Numbered from the stretch's first letter, positions 9,665-19,172 are shown. The stretch: 64,000 nt of DNA from Gloeobacter morelensis MG652769 (GCF_021018745.1 NZ_CP063845.1:1054001-1118000), one strand, 5' to 3'. Notes: generated from the letters alone by a model not told the origin. A program made the numbers and translations.

Positions 9665-11221
9665 TTAGTAGCTCCCTGCTGCGGCACTTACCATTGGGGC
9701 TGTATAAATTCGCCGCTTTGCCTCCGACTGACGGTATTGTTCGGCCTCGGCCACTTTCGTCAGTTCCATGCGGGCCTTGAGACTCGGGTTCTGACGGGCA
9801 AAATCGTTCAGGGCCGTTTCAATTTCCTCGATCGCCACTTGGAAAAACTCCTTGCGTTCGTTGACCAGATTCAGGCGCCGCTGGGAAAAGTGCTTGTGCA
9901 ACTGGTTTTCGAGCGTGGGTGCATCGGTCGAGTAAATCATCGCATGGACGTCGAAAGGAAAAGGCACCGAGGCATCCCCCAGTTCGTTGACTCGCTCCAT
10001 CGGCTCCAACCGACGGGTCATGCCGATCTTGAACACCCGATCGCCAAAGGAGCCCACGTTTGAGATCACATAGACGTGACCGGAGCGGGTGAGTTCGGCC
10101 ATCGACTGGGCACGTTGCTTCAGGTTCTCAGTCTCCGCCAGTCGAGCATTCAGGGCTTCAATTTCCCTGAGAAGCTTCTGCTGCTGCCCGGCCGTAGCAC
10201 TTTCCAGTTCCCGGCGGGCTTCATCGAGAGCCTTGAGGTAGCGGCGCTCTTCTTTTTCGGCAGCTTCGCGGGCTTTTTCGGCTTCTTTGAGGGCACGTTC
10301 TTCCTCGCGCATCTGTTCACGGATGCGGCGCTGCTCCTCGGCCTCCTGCTGTTTTTTGACCTGATACTCGTAGCTCAGTTCGAGTTCTTTGAGTTTGGAT
10401 TGCAGGTATTCATCCGCAATCCGGCAGTTCAGGGTCTTGCCGAAGTCGTTGATCGCCTTGCTTGATGCCTCGATGCGGCTGCGCATCGTGTCCACGTTGT
10501 TGTACTTGACTCGCGAGATGCAGGCGTCGCACTCGCCGTTAAAAGCCCTCAACATCATGCGCAACACCCCGTTGACCATTTTTTCGCCTTCGCGCTTGCT
10601 GTCGCCCACAGTCCAGGTAGTGTCGCAAACGGCCGCCCGCTTGTCCTTGAGGGCACGCTTCTGCTGATCTCTGACAGTGTCGAGGGCGACGGCAAACTCG
10701 CCAGCCGTCTCGAAACTGTGGCGAAACTCGTAAAAGCCAAATTCTTCTAGACAGGACACTTCTTCGAGCTTGCGCAGTTTGCCTTGAAGCTCGCCGATCC
10801 GGGTTTCGAGAGTACCAACGGTTGAGCGTGCTTCGTCGGCTTTACGCTCGGCTTCGAGGCGCTGGTTATCGAGCACGGCGCGCCTGCGGTTCAATTGCTC
10901 GGCCAGTTCTGCCTCCGCCTTGCGGGCACGCTGGGTCAGTTCCTGCTCAAGACGGGCAAGGTCTTCTTGTTTAGCCTGAATCTGGGTTTCGACACCCGCC
11001 AGGTAAGCATCCCGATCGGCAAGGACCGAGTACCGAGAAAGCCCAGCGGTGAGATCAGCGACCTGATTCTCGGCCTGTTCCAGGCGAATATTGGTGGTCG
11101 CAGCTCGGGTTGTAGACTCCTCCAGCTGCCTCTCAAGGGTTTGACCACGGGCGAAGGCAACAATAGCCCAGACGACAGCAGCAAGGAGCACGACAGCAAG
11201 CAGGAATTCGAGAATAGTCAT
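9665..11221 (-). CDS. Membrane-anchored DUF4041 / T5orf172 (GIY-YIG-like) protein
   Basis: A 518-residue protein. An N-terminal transmembrane helix (about residues 2-24, ILEFLLAVVLLAAVVWAIVAF) is followed by a long coiled coil (about 25-150). Next comes a DUF4041-like region (about 150-270, including CLEEFGFYEFRHSFET and Cys residues in GECDACISRVKYNN), a second coiled coil, and a C-terminal T5orf172/Mug113-type domain of the GIY-YIG superfamily (about 390-485: GHVYVISNVGSFGDRVFKIGMT split over two short motifs, ending HFSQRRLNLVNERKEFF). DUF4041 plus T5orf172 proteins are common in phages and accessory regions. Nuclease activity is plausible but not proven. Confidence 0.75.
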   Translation of the reverse strand: MTILEFLLAVVLLAAVVWAIVAFARGQTLERQLEESTTRAATTNIRLEQAENQVADLTAGLSRYSVLADRDAYLAGVETQIQAKQEDLARLEQELTQRARKAEAELAEQLNRRRAVLDNQRLEAERKADEARSTVGTLETRIGELQGKLRKLEEVSCLEEFGFYEFRHSFETAGEFAVALDTVRDQQKRALKDKRAAVCDTTWTVGDSKREGEKMVNGVLRMMLRAFNGECDACISRVKYNNVDTMRSRIEASSKAINDFGKTLNCRIADEYLQSKLKELELSYEYQVKKQQEAEEQRRIREQMREEERALKEAEKAREAAEKEERRYLKALDEARRELESATAGQQQKLLREIEALNARLAETENLKQRAQSMAELTRSGHVYVISNVGSFGDRVFKIGMTRRLEPMERVNELGDASVPFPFDVHAMIYSTDAPTLENQLHKHFSQRRLNLVNERKEFFQVAIEEIETALNDFARQNPSLKARMELTKVAEAEQYRQSEAKRRIYTAPMVSAAAGSY

Positions 11222-11256
11222 AGGGGAGATTGGGATGAAGGATGATAAACAAAGAA

Positions 11257-11532
11257 CTAGCGATCGGAACGCTCACGGAGCAGGTGTCGCTTCTGCTCGG
11301 CAGATGCCCTGGAGCGGGGCGCTCCGCAGACATAGACGTTGAACTGTTTTTCACAGGCGTAACAGTCCCCATCCCTATCGAGGTAGGTGGCCCCAGAGAG
11401 GTAGGCATCGAGTACCTGTTCAGACAAACCGAAGTCGGAGCAGCGAACACGAGCAGTCCAAGCGGAATCAGGGGAAAACGCTAACCAGGTAAGAGCCATT
11501 CCTGCGAGGAGGCGGAAGCGGATAAGGGCCAT
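11257..11532 (-). CDS. Small secreted Excalibur-like protein
   Basis: A 91-residue protein starting at MALIRFRLLAGMALTWLAF, which makes a clean signal peptide; an upstream in-frame ATG at 11610 would bury that signal. The mature part has the Excalibur pattern (Cys-Ser-Asp-Phe start, then ATYLDRDGDCYACE), in which the DxDxDG-like loop binds calcium in characterised relatives. Here the last loop position is Cys rather than the usual Gly/Ile, giving extra cysteines that may form disulfides. It lies 35 bp upstream of the DUF4041 gene on the same strand and may be co-transcribed. A 10-bp perfect inverted repeat (CAAGGAATTC, 5-nt spacer) sits at 11596-11620 in its upstream region. Confidence 0.6.
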   Translation of the reverse strand: MALIRFRLLAGMALTWLAFSPDSAWTARVRCSDFGLSEQVLDAYLSGATYLDRDGDCYACEKQFNVYVCGAPRSRASAEQKRHLLRERSDR

Positions 11533-11915
11533 GTTCAAGGGAGATTTTGCTGTTCTAGAATCCATCGGACAATGTGAAGCATTCTCAAATCGAGGCAAGG
11601 AATTCACCATGAATTCCTTGGAGGCGATTCAATAAATGGACTAGCGAGGCTCACCGACCGCTTTAGAGTATCTCCCATATTTGGGGGAAATCATGCAAAG
11701 TTCTTATGAAGTTTTCCAACTTGCAATTCTTAATCCTTCTATGAGGGATTAAGTAGCATATAACCATTCTCTCAAAGCTATTGTTCTAGCCCCTCGGCCT
11801 TGCTCAATGAAATGCGATTGTCAAGGCAACGTTGCAAGAAGCCGGATCCGCTGGTGTAAAAAGAGCCTGCCCGGCAGTACTTCATGAACAAGGGCACATC
11901 CTCTGGCAACTCTCT
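11533..11915. other. Intergenic stretch, AT-richer than its surroundings
   Basis: No credible gene. It contains two inverted repeats: CAAGGAATTC/GAATTCCTTG at 11596-11620 and CTTAATCC/GGATTAAG at 11729-11753. The right part leads into the IS6 remnant. The lower GC suggests a regulatory or acquired segment. Confidence 0.5.
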
Positions 11916-12468
11916 GGTTATGTCGCAAAAACGGTGTGTTTGGATGGAGAGGCTGATCACCTTCGTAATCCATGGGCCAAGCCAAACCCTATCAAGCGGA
12001 AGCATTTTCGCCCCGAGATCATCCCCCTGACCATCCACTGGTACCTGCGCTACTCGCTCAGCTACCGGCAGGTCGAGAAGGTGATGGAAAAGCTCAAGGC
12101 GAGAGGCAGACTGTCCGAAATCCGCACACCGCGTCAGGTGAAGTACCTGAACAACCTGATTGAGCATGACCACTGCTTCATCAAGTGGCTCACAAAGCCT
12201 GGATTATGCTTCATACCAAATCTGCTAAATTTATCCCCCTTTCTGCGGCCCATATTGGGGGGAAAGCAAACCGGATTCGGCATCAAATCCTGGCAGGCTT
12301 TGCGAGGATGCGAGAGCATGAATATGATTTGCAAGGGTCAAATGCAGGGCATCGCGAAGGGCGACATCGTGGCACAGGCGAGGTTTGTGGAATTCTTGTT
12401 TGGATTAGTGGCGTAAGAATACAAATCACGGAGCTACTCGGTCGCTTTTCAGTTTTTGCGACAAAGCC
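11916..12468 (+). mobile_element. IS6 family remnant with degenerate transposase
   Basis: The ends resemble each other in inverted orientation: GGTTATGTCGCAAAAAC on the left, GGCTTTGTCGCAAAAAC on the right read from the other strand. Between them lie pieces of an IS6/IS240 transposase. KRKHFRPEIIPLTIHWYLRY and SLSYRQVEKVM come from the N-terminus. RQVKYLNNLIEHDHCFIKWL and ESMNMICKGQMQGIAKGD come from the C-terminus. The central catalytic region is deleted (553 bp in place of roughly 800). No target duplication is visible. A non-functional relic. Confidence 0.75.
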
Positions 12469-12495
12469 TACTCAAGCGTTCCGGATGAGGCAGCG

Positions 12496-14709
12496 CTAAA
12501 GGGTTGAGCGACAGCTCAAATTGGCCACCGCCGCCACCAACTCGCTCGGTTCGACCGGTTTGCTCAGATGGGTCTGAAAACCGGCCAAAAGTGCCCGGCG
12601 GCGGTCCTCGACGCGGGCGTAAGCAGTCAGGGCCACCGCAGGGATGCGCCAGCCGTGCTCGGCTTCGAGCAGGCGCATCTGGCGCAGCAGGGCGTAGCCG
12701 TCCTCGCCCGGCATGGCAATGTCGCTGACCAGGACCGCCGGCTTGAATCGGCGCACCTCAGCCAGAGCTTCCGCGGCAGAGCCCGCCGTGGCCACCTGCG
12801 CACCGCACAGTTCCAGGGTGGTGCGCACCAGTTCGCGCGCCTGCGGTTCGTCGTCCACCACCAGCACCCGCAGGCCGTCGAGCCGCCCGCAGCAGGCGGT
12901 GGGAGATTCGCGCGTCCAGTCGCCGGGGGAGTGGTCGCCCGCGAGCAATGCCCGTGCTTCGTCAAAGGGCAGCCGCACCGTAAAAGTTGCCCCCTGCCCT
13001 TCGCCGGGGCTCGCGGCCGAAACGGTGCCGCCGTGCAGTTCGACCAGTTGGCGGACAATGGCAAGCCCCAAACCCAGACCGCCGTGGGAGCGGGTGCTGG
13101 AGCTGTCCGCCTGGCGGAAGCGCTCGAAGACGTGGGGCAACAGATGGGGGGCGATGCCCTGGCCGCTGTCGCTGACGGCGACCTCGGCGGCAGTACCGCG
13201 CCGGGCCAGCCGCACCCGCACCCGGCCACCGTTGGGGGTGAATTTAACTGCGTTGGCAAGCAAGTTCCAGACCACCTGCTGCAGACGGGTGGCATCGCCC
13301 ATCAAAGGCGGCACCCCCGGTTCGATCTCGGTGTCAACTTCGATGGCCCTTGCCTGGGCGGCCGGGCGGACGGTGCCGATGGCCGCCTCGATCACCCCGG
13401 CTAGATCCACCGCAGCTGCCTCGATGCGCAGCTTGCCGGCCACGATCCGCGAGATATCGAGCAGATCTTCGATGAGCTGGTTCTGGGCGAGGGCGTTGCG
13501 CTCGATCACCTCCAGGGCGTGGGCGGCGCGCACCGCGCCTAGATCTGTCTGGCGCAGCAGCCTGGTCCATCCCAAAATTGCCGTCAGCGGCGAGCGCAGT
13601 TCGTGGCTGAGGGTGGCCAAAAATTCGTCTTTGAGGCGGTTGGCCTCCTCGGCGTCCACCTTGGCGGCTTGCTCCGCTTCGAATAGCCGCGTATTCTCGA
13701 TGGCCACCGAGGCCAGCTGCGCCAGTTGCACAGCGATCGCTTCGTCCTCCTCGCTAAAATCGCCCTCGTGCTTGTCCGACAGCTGAATGAGGCCGATATT
13801 GCGTCCGTCGCGCCCCACCAGCGGGGCGGCGAGCCAGCCGCGCAGCGCCGGGCGATCGGCGGCCCCGAAGGCGAGCAGCCGCCCCTGCGGATGGGCCTCC
13901 AGTTGGGATTGGGTCAGACGTAAAGGCCGGTTGGTCCGACACACATCGGCGGCGATCCCGACGCCGCCCAGCCGCGCTTCGCTGCGGTGCCAGAAGCCAT
14001 ACTTGTCCGACAGGTACACCGTGTGCACCGCCCGCGCCCAGTCGCGCTCGGGCGTCAGGCTGGTGAGGGCCATATGGGCGCCAATCAGGGCCGCGGCTTG
14101 CTCGGTGATCCCCTGCAGCACCTGCTGGATCGACAGAGCCGAATTAATGGCAAGCGACGCCTCGGCCAGCTTCTGCAGGCGGGTGGTATGCCGCTTCGCC
14201 TGCAGAAGTCGCAACTCGCGCTGCTGCTCGGCCACCTTGCGATCGTGAATGTCGGTGACGGTGCCCACCCACGAGCACAACCGACCCTGGGCATTCAGCA
14301 GCGGCACGCCCCTGGCGACCATGTGGCGGTACTCGCCGTCGCGCCGCCGCAGCCGGTATTCGGCTTCCACCGGGCGCTTGTCTGCGTTGGCCTGCCGCCA
14401 AATTTCGGCGGTGGAAGCGCGGTCCTCGGGATGGAGCATCTCGACCCAACCCCAGCCCTGGTACTGCTCGGGGGACTGGCCGGTGAATTCTTCCCAGGAA
14501 GGCACCTCCTCAATAATCGCCCCATCGCTCCCCGCGGTCCAGACGATGGCGGAGGTGACGGTGATCAGCGAGCGGTAGCGCTCCTCACTTTCGAGCAGGG
14601 CCTGCGCTTTGAGCCGACCTTCGCCCAGCAAAGTCTCCAGCCGGGCATTGTGTTCGCGTAGTGCCGCAATTTCGGCGAGCAGATTTTCCGGGAAGCCGAC
14701 CATTACCAA
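12496..14709 (-). CDS. Hybrid sensor histidine kinase (PAS-GAF-HisKA-HATPase-REC)
   Basis: 737 residues, no membrane segment, so cytoplasmic sensing is likely. Domains in order: short coiled coil (5-45), PAS/PAC (about 45-165, ending VGTVTDIHDRK), GAF (about 185-345), HisKA with His369 in LSHELRSPL, HATPase with N box NLLANAVKF (about 482), G1 DSGQGIA and G2 GLGLGLAI, then a receiver (about 614-735) with acidic DDE, phospho-acceptor Asp663 in VSDIAMP and Lys717 in LSKPVE. All key residues are present, so it should autophosphorylate and pass phosphate internally. No output regulator is adjacent. The signal is unknown. Confidence 0.9.
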   Translation of the reverse strand: MVMVGFPENLLAEIAALREHNARLETLLGEGRLKAQALLESEERYRSLITVTSAIVWTAGSDGAIIEEVPSWEEFTGQSPEQYQGWGWVEMLHPEDRASTAEIWRQANADKRPVEAEYRLRRRDGEYRHMVARGVPLLNAQGRLCSWVGTVTDIHDRKVAEQQRELRLLQAKRHTTRLQKLAEASLAINSALSIQQVLQGITEQAAALIGAHMALTSLTPERDWARAVHTVYLSDKYGFWHRSEARLGGVGIAADVCRTNRPLRLTQSQLEAHPQGRLLAFGAADRPALRGWLAAPLVGRDGRNIGLIQLSDKHEGDFSEEDEAIAVQLAQLASVAIENTRLFEAEQAAKVDAEEANRLKDEFLATLSHELRSPLTAILGWTRLLRQTDLGAVRAAHALEVIERNALAQNQLIEDLLDISRIVAGKLRIEAAAVDLAGVIEAAIGTVRPAAQARAIEVDTEIEPGVPPLMGDATRLQQVVWNLLANAVKFTPNGGRVRVRLARRGTAAEVAVSDSGQGIAPHLLPHVFERFRQADSSSTRSHGGLGLGLAIVRQLVELHGGTVSAASPGEGQGATFTVRLPFDEARALLAGDHSPGDWTRESPTACCGRLDGLRVLVVDDEPQARELVRTTLELCGAQVATAGSAAEALAEVRRFKPAVLVSDIAMPGEDGYALLRQMRLLEAEHGWRIPAVALTAYARVEDRRRALLAGFQTHLSKPVEPSELVAAVANLSCRSTL

Positions 14710-14884
14710 CCCCTCCGAAGCCGCGGGGTCGGTAGGGTCGGCAGCAGAAACCTCTGCCGGTCAAGTTGGGTGTATTGGTCGTTCCGATGGAAGGGCACGC
14801 GCGCCACTGCAAACAAGGCACATCCAACATACATGGCGCAGCCTTTATTGCACGAGATCCTGTCAGCCCCCCCTGACCTCCGGC

Positions 14885-16123
14885 TTACTTGATTGTGACC
14901 ACAAACGAATAGGCCAATTCCTGATCGCTGTCGAGGGGCCGCGCCATCAGGATCACAGGCACCGACTGCCCCGTACTGCCGCTCAGATTTAGCTCAATGG
15001 CCCCCTTACCCTTGTCGATCAGTTCGCGCCACTTGGGGCTGTTGGTGGCGGCGGGGTAGGTCTCGGTGCCGCCGATGCGGGCGCGCAGGGTACCGGGGTC
15101 GATGCCGCTCATCGAGAGGGTTACCCGCAAGGTCTGGCCGCTTGCCACAGTAGAAGCCGCCGGAATGGCCACCAGGGTCGCGGGCTTCGGATATGGGATG
15201 AGATAGCCTGACAACCAATTCACCTCGCGCAGATCGAGCGCCTGCAGACCGATCGGATTGCCGTAGACGCCGGGAGCGGTGTACGTCCCTTTGGTGGTCA
15301 TCCCCTGGACGGTGAGTTTCTGGGCCGAGGCGGGATCGCCATTTTGCAAGTACAGTAGCGGACTTTGATAGAGGCTGTTTTCCGGCAAAAAGAAGCCAAT
15401 CTGGCGGGCACCGAGAGCTGAACTGAGCAGGTTGCCCTTGAGGTAGCCGTTGGTATCAATCGCCGGCTCGTAGCGCTGGTTATCGATATAGACAAAATAC
15501 TTGCCAAAAAATGTCGCTACCGACGGGTAAATCACCAACCCATTAAATGCGGAAGGCGCCAGTTGCACCGGTTGGACGGCCCCGGCGGTTGGTGGTTCGA
15601 GGCTGTAGTAACTCAGGCGCACCGTGCGCAGGGTCACTTTGCTCGCATTCTCGTTGTTGCCGAAGAAGTAGGCAAAGACCGACAGCGACATCGACGTTTG
15701 GCTGTCGTCAATATTCGCCGTTACCGAAGCAAGGGTATAGGTCCGTTCGTCTTTCTGGTTGCCACCGCCATTGACCTGGCAGTCGGTGTTGTCGGTACCG
15801 CCCGCCATGTTATTGGGCACCCCAGTCAGACCGCTGTAGGTGTAGTTGAGCAGCATCTCCAGCTTGACGCAACTGTTGGCGATGCCCATCTGCGCTTCGG
15901 CAGTAGCGGTCACAAAGTCCGGAGACATCGGCAAACCGGTTAAATCCACCGGCCCTAGCTTTAGAACACCGTTGTCGCCAATAGGCCCGAGGTTGTTCAA
16001 CTCCTGGATACCGATCAAGTAGCCGGTGCGCTGGTTGGGGACCGCCCCCAGGCGATTGACCAGCACGAACAGGGCGCTGAGCAGCACGCCGACTGTCAAC
16101 AGCAACTGCACATATTTTTTCAT
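14885..16123 (-). CDS. Secreted protein of unknown function, coupled to a pseudopilin
   Basis: 412 residues starting MKKYVQLLLTVGVLLSALFVLV, an N-terminal membrane or signal segment. This start is chosen because its ATG overlaps the upstream stop (ATGA at 16120-16123), implying translational coupling. The remainder is Ser/Thr/Asn/Gly-rich, mostly beta-like, with two Cys pairs (NSCVKLEM and NTDCQVNGG). I do not recognise the family. Coupling to a prepilin-like gene suggests a surface or pilus-associated role; this is inference. Confidence 0.7.
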   Translation of the reverse strand: MKKYVQLLLTVGVLLSALFVLVNRLGAVPNQRTGYLIGIQELNNLGPIGDNGVLKLGPVDLTGLPMSPDFVTATAEAQMGIANSCVKLEMLLNYTYSGLTGVPNNMAGGTDNTDCQVNGGGNQKDERTYTLASVTANIDDSQTSMSLSVFAYFFGNNENASKVTLRTVRLSYYSLEPPTAGAVQPVQLAPSAFNGLVIYPSVATFFGKYFVYIDNQRYEPAIDTNGYLKGNLLSSALGARQIGFFLPENSLYQSPLLYLQNGDPASAQKLTVQGMTTKGTYTAPGVYGNPIGLQALDLREVNWLSGYLIPYPKPATLVAIPAASTVASGQTLRVTLSMSGIDPGTLRARIGGTETYPAATNSPKWRELIDKGKGAIELNLSGSTGQSVPVILMARPLDSDQELAYSFVVTIK

Positions 16124-16560
16124 GGCGTGATGTTCAAGGTGCATTCGGTGGAACGGTCCGTCGGCTCGCAGCCGGTGCCGGTGAGCCGCACCCGCCCGGC
16201 AGTCTGGCCAAAGGGGATACTCGAAGGCACATAGGTCTGCAGGCGTTCGTAAGCGATGCCCTCCGGTAGCGTGCGGCGGGTGCCGTCCGCAAGGGTGGCC
16301 GAGCCTGGCGGCGTGTAGAGGGCCAACCAGCGATCGGTATCCTCCGCCACGGCCAGATCGGGCAGGCTGCCGTGGGCACGCGCGTACTGACGCATCGCCT
16401 GGGCAATGAGGGGCACCGAGGCCCCCAGGAGCCGCTGCTGCGCTTCACCTCGCCAGTACAGGCCCACGGTCACCGCCGCCAGACCCACGGCCGCCCCGAC
16501 AGCGAGGGCAAGCACCATCTCGATCAACGAAAAACCACGCGACGGGCGCGCGCAGAGCAT
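16120..16560 (-). CDS. Prepilin-type N-terminal cleavage/methylation protein (minor pseudopilin)
   Basis: 146 residues with a class III signal: basic leader ending in RG, then FSLIEMVLALAVGAAVGLAAV, where cleavage by the prepilin peptidase before Phe and the conserved Glu at mature position 5 are expected. The globular part has a Cys pair near the C-terminus (GCEPTDRSTECTL). Its stop overlaps the next gene by four bases, and ispE lies 42 bp upstream on the same strand. Probably a minor pilin or a type II secretion-like pseudopilin. Confidence 0.85.
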   Translation of the reverse strand: MLCARPSRGFSLIEMVLALAVGAAVGLAAVTVGLYWRGEAQQRLLGASVPLIAQAMRQYARAHGSLPDLAVAEDTDRWLALYTPPGSATLADGTRRTLPEGIAYERLQTYVPSSIPFGQTAGRVRLTGTGCEPTDRSTECTLNITP

Positions 16561-16602
16561 ACAGTCCCTCTCCAGCCGGCGACGACGCGCCCTAGTCTAG
16601 AT

Positions 16603-17526
16603 CTATTCGTGGGAAATTTGCAAGCTGGAAGGCTGCGATTCTGCAAACAGAATGCCCGCCTGCTGGGTTTGACAGACGAACAATTCAAGGCTCGGATCCT
16701 CTGCGAGGGCTGCACAAATCGCCTCGGCGTGGGCGCGGTCGCTGGCAAGCCCAAACACTGAAGGGCCGGAACCGGACATCATCGCCCCGAGTGCCCCAGC
16801 AACCGCCAACCGTTCGCGCAGTGCACTCACCTGCGGGTGGGCGGGCAGCACAGCGCGCTCCAGATCGTTGTGCAACAGCGGCGCAATGCGGGCTACCTCC
16901 CGGCTTGCCACCGCCGAGAGCAGAGCACTGGTGCGGGCGCGCGGCGCGGCAACTGCGCCCAGGTGCTCGCGCCGGTAGGTCTGGTAGGCCCAGGCGGTGG
17001 AGACCTGCAAATCGGCGATCTTGGCGAGCACCAGGTAGACCCCCTGCAGAGCAGGTAGAGCAGAGAGCACTTCACCCCGACCCATGGCGAGGGCGGTGCC
17101 GCCTATCACACAAAAAGGAATATCCGAGCCGATTTGAGCCCCCAGAGACTGCAGTTGTCCCTGGGTAAGGCCAAGATCCCAAAGTGCGTTAAGCCCGACC
17201 AACACTGCGGCGGCGTCGGTGGAGCCGCCCGCCAGGCCGCTTGCTACCGGGATGCGCTTCTCGATGACAATTTCGACCCCTTCGTCGATGCCGGTGTGCT
17301 TCTGGAGCACTTCGACCGCTCTGAGTGCCAGATTGGTGCGGTCTGTGGGCACCAGCGGGTGGGAGCAACGCACGCCGGTTGTGGGTGCGGCGCGCAGGGT
17401 AACGGTGTCGGCCAGGTCGATGCTCTGCAGCACCATCACCAACTCGTGGAAGTTGTCGGGGCGCACCCCGAGAATCTCGAGGTAAAGATTGATCTTGGCG
17501 GCGGCCCGCAGGCGAACGGTCTTCAT
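16603..17526 (-). CDS. ispE: 4-diphosphocytidyl-2-C-methyl-D-erythritol kinase
   Basis: 307 residues, the GHMP kinase of the MEP isoprenoid pathway, phosphorylating CDP-methylerythritol. The N-terminal [22 protein letters not shown] matches IspE (substrate Lys in AKINLYL, His in the FHEL turn). The ATP-binding loop is [17 protein letters not shown] (about 93-109). The C-terminal [11 protein letters not shown] is the third GHMP motif. The start overlaps the pdxJ stop (ATGA at 17523-17526), so the two are translationally coupled. The cytoplasmic product feeds carotenoid, phytol and quinone synthesis. Confidence 0.95.
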   Translation of the reverse strand: MKTVRLRAAAKINLYLEILGVRPDNFHELVMVLQSIDLADTVTLRAAPTTGVRCSHPLVPTDRTNLALRAVEVLQKHTGIDEGVEIVIEKRIPVASGLAGGSTDAAAVLVGLNALWDLGLTQGQLQSLGAQIGSDIPFCVIGGTALAMGRGEVLSALPALQGVYLVLAKIADLQVSTAWAYQTYRREHLGAVAAPRARTSALLSAVASREVARIAPLLHNDLERAVLPAHPQVSALRERLAVAGALGAMMSGSGPSVFGLASDRAHAEAICAALAEDPSLELFVCQTQQAGILFAESQPSSLQISHE

Positions 17527-18242
17527 CCGGCGATCATCGCCTGCTTCATTTCGCGTACCGCCCGCTCGATACCCACCAGCACCGCCCGAGCAATAATCGA
17601 GTGTCCGATATTGAGTTCTTCCATACCCGACAGGCGCGCCACCGGCGGGACATTCCAGTACGTCAGGCCATGACCGGCATTGACCCGCAGACCCAGAGCC
17701 TGGGCTTCGTCGCAGGCGGCGGCAAGCTGCGCCAGTGCGCTGCGCTGGGCCTGCTCGCCTCTGGCCTCGGCGTAGCGGCCGGTGTGCAGCTCGACAAACT
17801 TGGCGCCGGTGCGGGCTGAAGCTTGCAGTTGAGCAGTATCCGGATCGACGAACAAACTCACCGGAATGCCCGCGCTTTGTAACTGCTCGACCGCCAGACC
17901 CACCGATGCAATCTGACCGTCCACATCGAGACCGCCCTCGGTAGTCACCTCCTCGCGCCGCTCGGGTACCAGCGTCACATAGTCCGGCCGCACGTCTAGA
18001 GCAAAGTCGACCATCACCCGGGTGGCGGCCATCTCCAGGTTGAGGTGGGTGCGCACCGTGCGCCGCAGCATCTCGACATCGCGATCTTGAATATGGCGGC
18101 GATCTTCGCGCAGGTGGACGGTGATCCCGTCAGCACCCGCCAGTTCTACCAGCACCGCCGCCGCCACCGGATCGGGCTCGACGGTGCGGCGCGCCTGGCG
18201 GATCGTGGCGATGTGATCGATGTTGACCCCAAGGGTGGGCAC
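17523..18242 (-). CDS. pdxJ: Pyridoxine 5'-phosphate synthase
   Basis: 239 residues, full length. It condenses 1-deoxyxylulose 5-phosphate with 3-amino-1-hydroxyacetone phosphate in the DXP-dependent vitamin B6 pathway. The family motifs are present: [15 protein letters not shown] at the N-terminus, [17 protein letters not shown] (substrate and catalytic His), [17 protein letters not shown] with the catalytic Glu, [13 protein letters not shown], and a C-terminal [14 protein letters not shown] phosphate site. It is the first gene of a minus-strand group with ispE; both pathways share deoxyxylulose phosphate as a precursor. Confidence 0.96.
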   Translation of the reverse strand: MPTLGVNIDHIATIRQARRTVEPDPVAAAVLVELAGADGITVHLREDRRHIQDRDVEMLRRTVRTHLNLEMAATRVMVDFALDVRPDYVTLVPERREEVTTEGGLDVDGQIASVGLAVEQLQSAGIPVSLFVDPDTAQLQASARTGAKFVELHTGRYAEARGEQAQRSALAQLAAACDEAQALGLRVNAGHGLTYWNVPPVARLSGMEELNIGHSIIARAVLVGIERAVREMKQAMIAG

Positions 18243-18372
18243 GCTGTTCTCCTGGACAACTGCCCCATTTTATCGTTCGACCCGGGCAAACCTGCACCAG
18301 GCATTTGTGCCTAAGTAGTTATTCTCGTCAGCGCCGTGTACCCTGGGTAACAGAGCGAAATCTTTACGAAAT

Positions 18373-18768
18373 GTGATCGACTTTTTTCTTTACAAATTTG
18401 GGCTGACGCCCGCGGTGGCTGCAGGCGTCAGCCTCTGGTCCCTGGCGCTTTACTTGTGTTTTTCCCGTTTCAATGGCCGTCTGGTGGACGCGCTGTGCGG
18501 ATGGCTCAACGACGCCGATCGGGCCATCTACAGCGCCCAAGCGCTCGATCGGCGTCCAAAGGGTTGGGAGGAGCGCAACCAGCTTTTTGCCTCAATCTTG
18601 AGCATATTGCCTTCGCTGGTTCTGGCGGTGGTCGTGTTCATTATTCTGAGCAATACCCTGGGTGGGAGTTGGGCGCTAGCCGGCGGTCTGATGGTTTCTA
18701 TTGGGGCCGGAGTCTACCAACTGGGCATCAAAGACGCCGAAAATTCCCGCCCGGGCGGCCGACCTTGA
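18373..18768 (+). CDS. Hypothetical membrane protein
   Basis: 131 residues with a GTG start (an ATG two bases upstream is out of frame). There are three hydrophobic segments: LTPAVAAGVSLWSLALYLCF (about 11-30), SILPSLVLAVVVFIILS (about 76-92) and SWALAGGLMVSIGAGVYQL (about 98-117). A charged loop between the first two contains DRRPKGWEERNQ. No family recognised. It is divergent from pdxJ and 124 bp upstream of a GlsB-type gene. Confidence 0.6.
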   Translation: MIDFFLYKFGLTPAVAAGVSLWSLALYLCFSRFNGRLVDALCGWLNDADRAIYSAQALDRRPKGWEERNQLFASILSILPSLVLAVVVFIILSNTLGGSWALAGGLMVSIGAGVYQLGIKDAENSRPGGRP

Positions 18769-18892
18769 GACATCCCTGTATCGCTTTGTCCCCTATCGAA
18801 AGAGACACCTACGGGTTCAATCCTCTGGCGGACGCCCCTCCAGATTGACGCCTCTACAATCGAGGTATTCGGTCCAATGGAGCTCAAAAGCG

Positions 18893-19153
18893 ATGGGAAT
18901 TCTGAGTTTTATTTTGTTTTTGGTAGTAGCTGGCATCTGCGCTGTGATTGCCGAGGCCATCGTACCTGGGCGCATTCCGGGGGGGTTCTTGGTGGCTGCG
19001 GTTTTCGGCGTTATCGGCGCTTGGGTGGGTGCGGCCCTGTTTGGTAACTTCGGACCCGCTCTGGCCAATGTGTCTTTGATCCCGACTATCCTCGGCTCGG
19101 CGATTTTGGTGTTCATCGTCGCGCTCGTCTCCGGCTATGCCGTTCGCCGATAG
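18893..19153 (+). CDS. GlsB/YeaQ/YmgE family small membrane protein
   Basis: 86 residues, starting at MGILSFILFLVVAGIC. A longer in-frame extension back to 18701 overlaps the previous gene and lacks the family character. Three predicted transmembrane helices carry the Gly-rich signature of the transglycosylase-associated/GlsB family (AEAIVPGRIPGG, then FGVIGAWVGAALFG). The family is stress-related in other bacteria; its molecular role is unsettled. A strong hairpin follows 20 bp after the stop. Confidence 0.8.
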   Translation: MGILSFILFLVVAGICAVIAEAIVPGRIPGGFLVAAVFGVIGAWVGAALFGNFGPALANVSLIPTILGSAILVFIVALVSGYAVRR

Positions 19154-19172
19154 ACAAAGCGGCAGTTCATAA

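Noticed and set aside
12504-14661. Long plus-strand frames across the histidine kinase gene
   Set aside because: They are shadows of a minus-strand gene with all kinase and receiver motifs intact.
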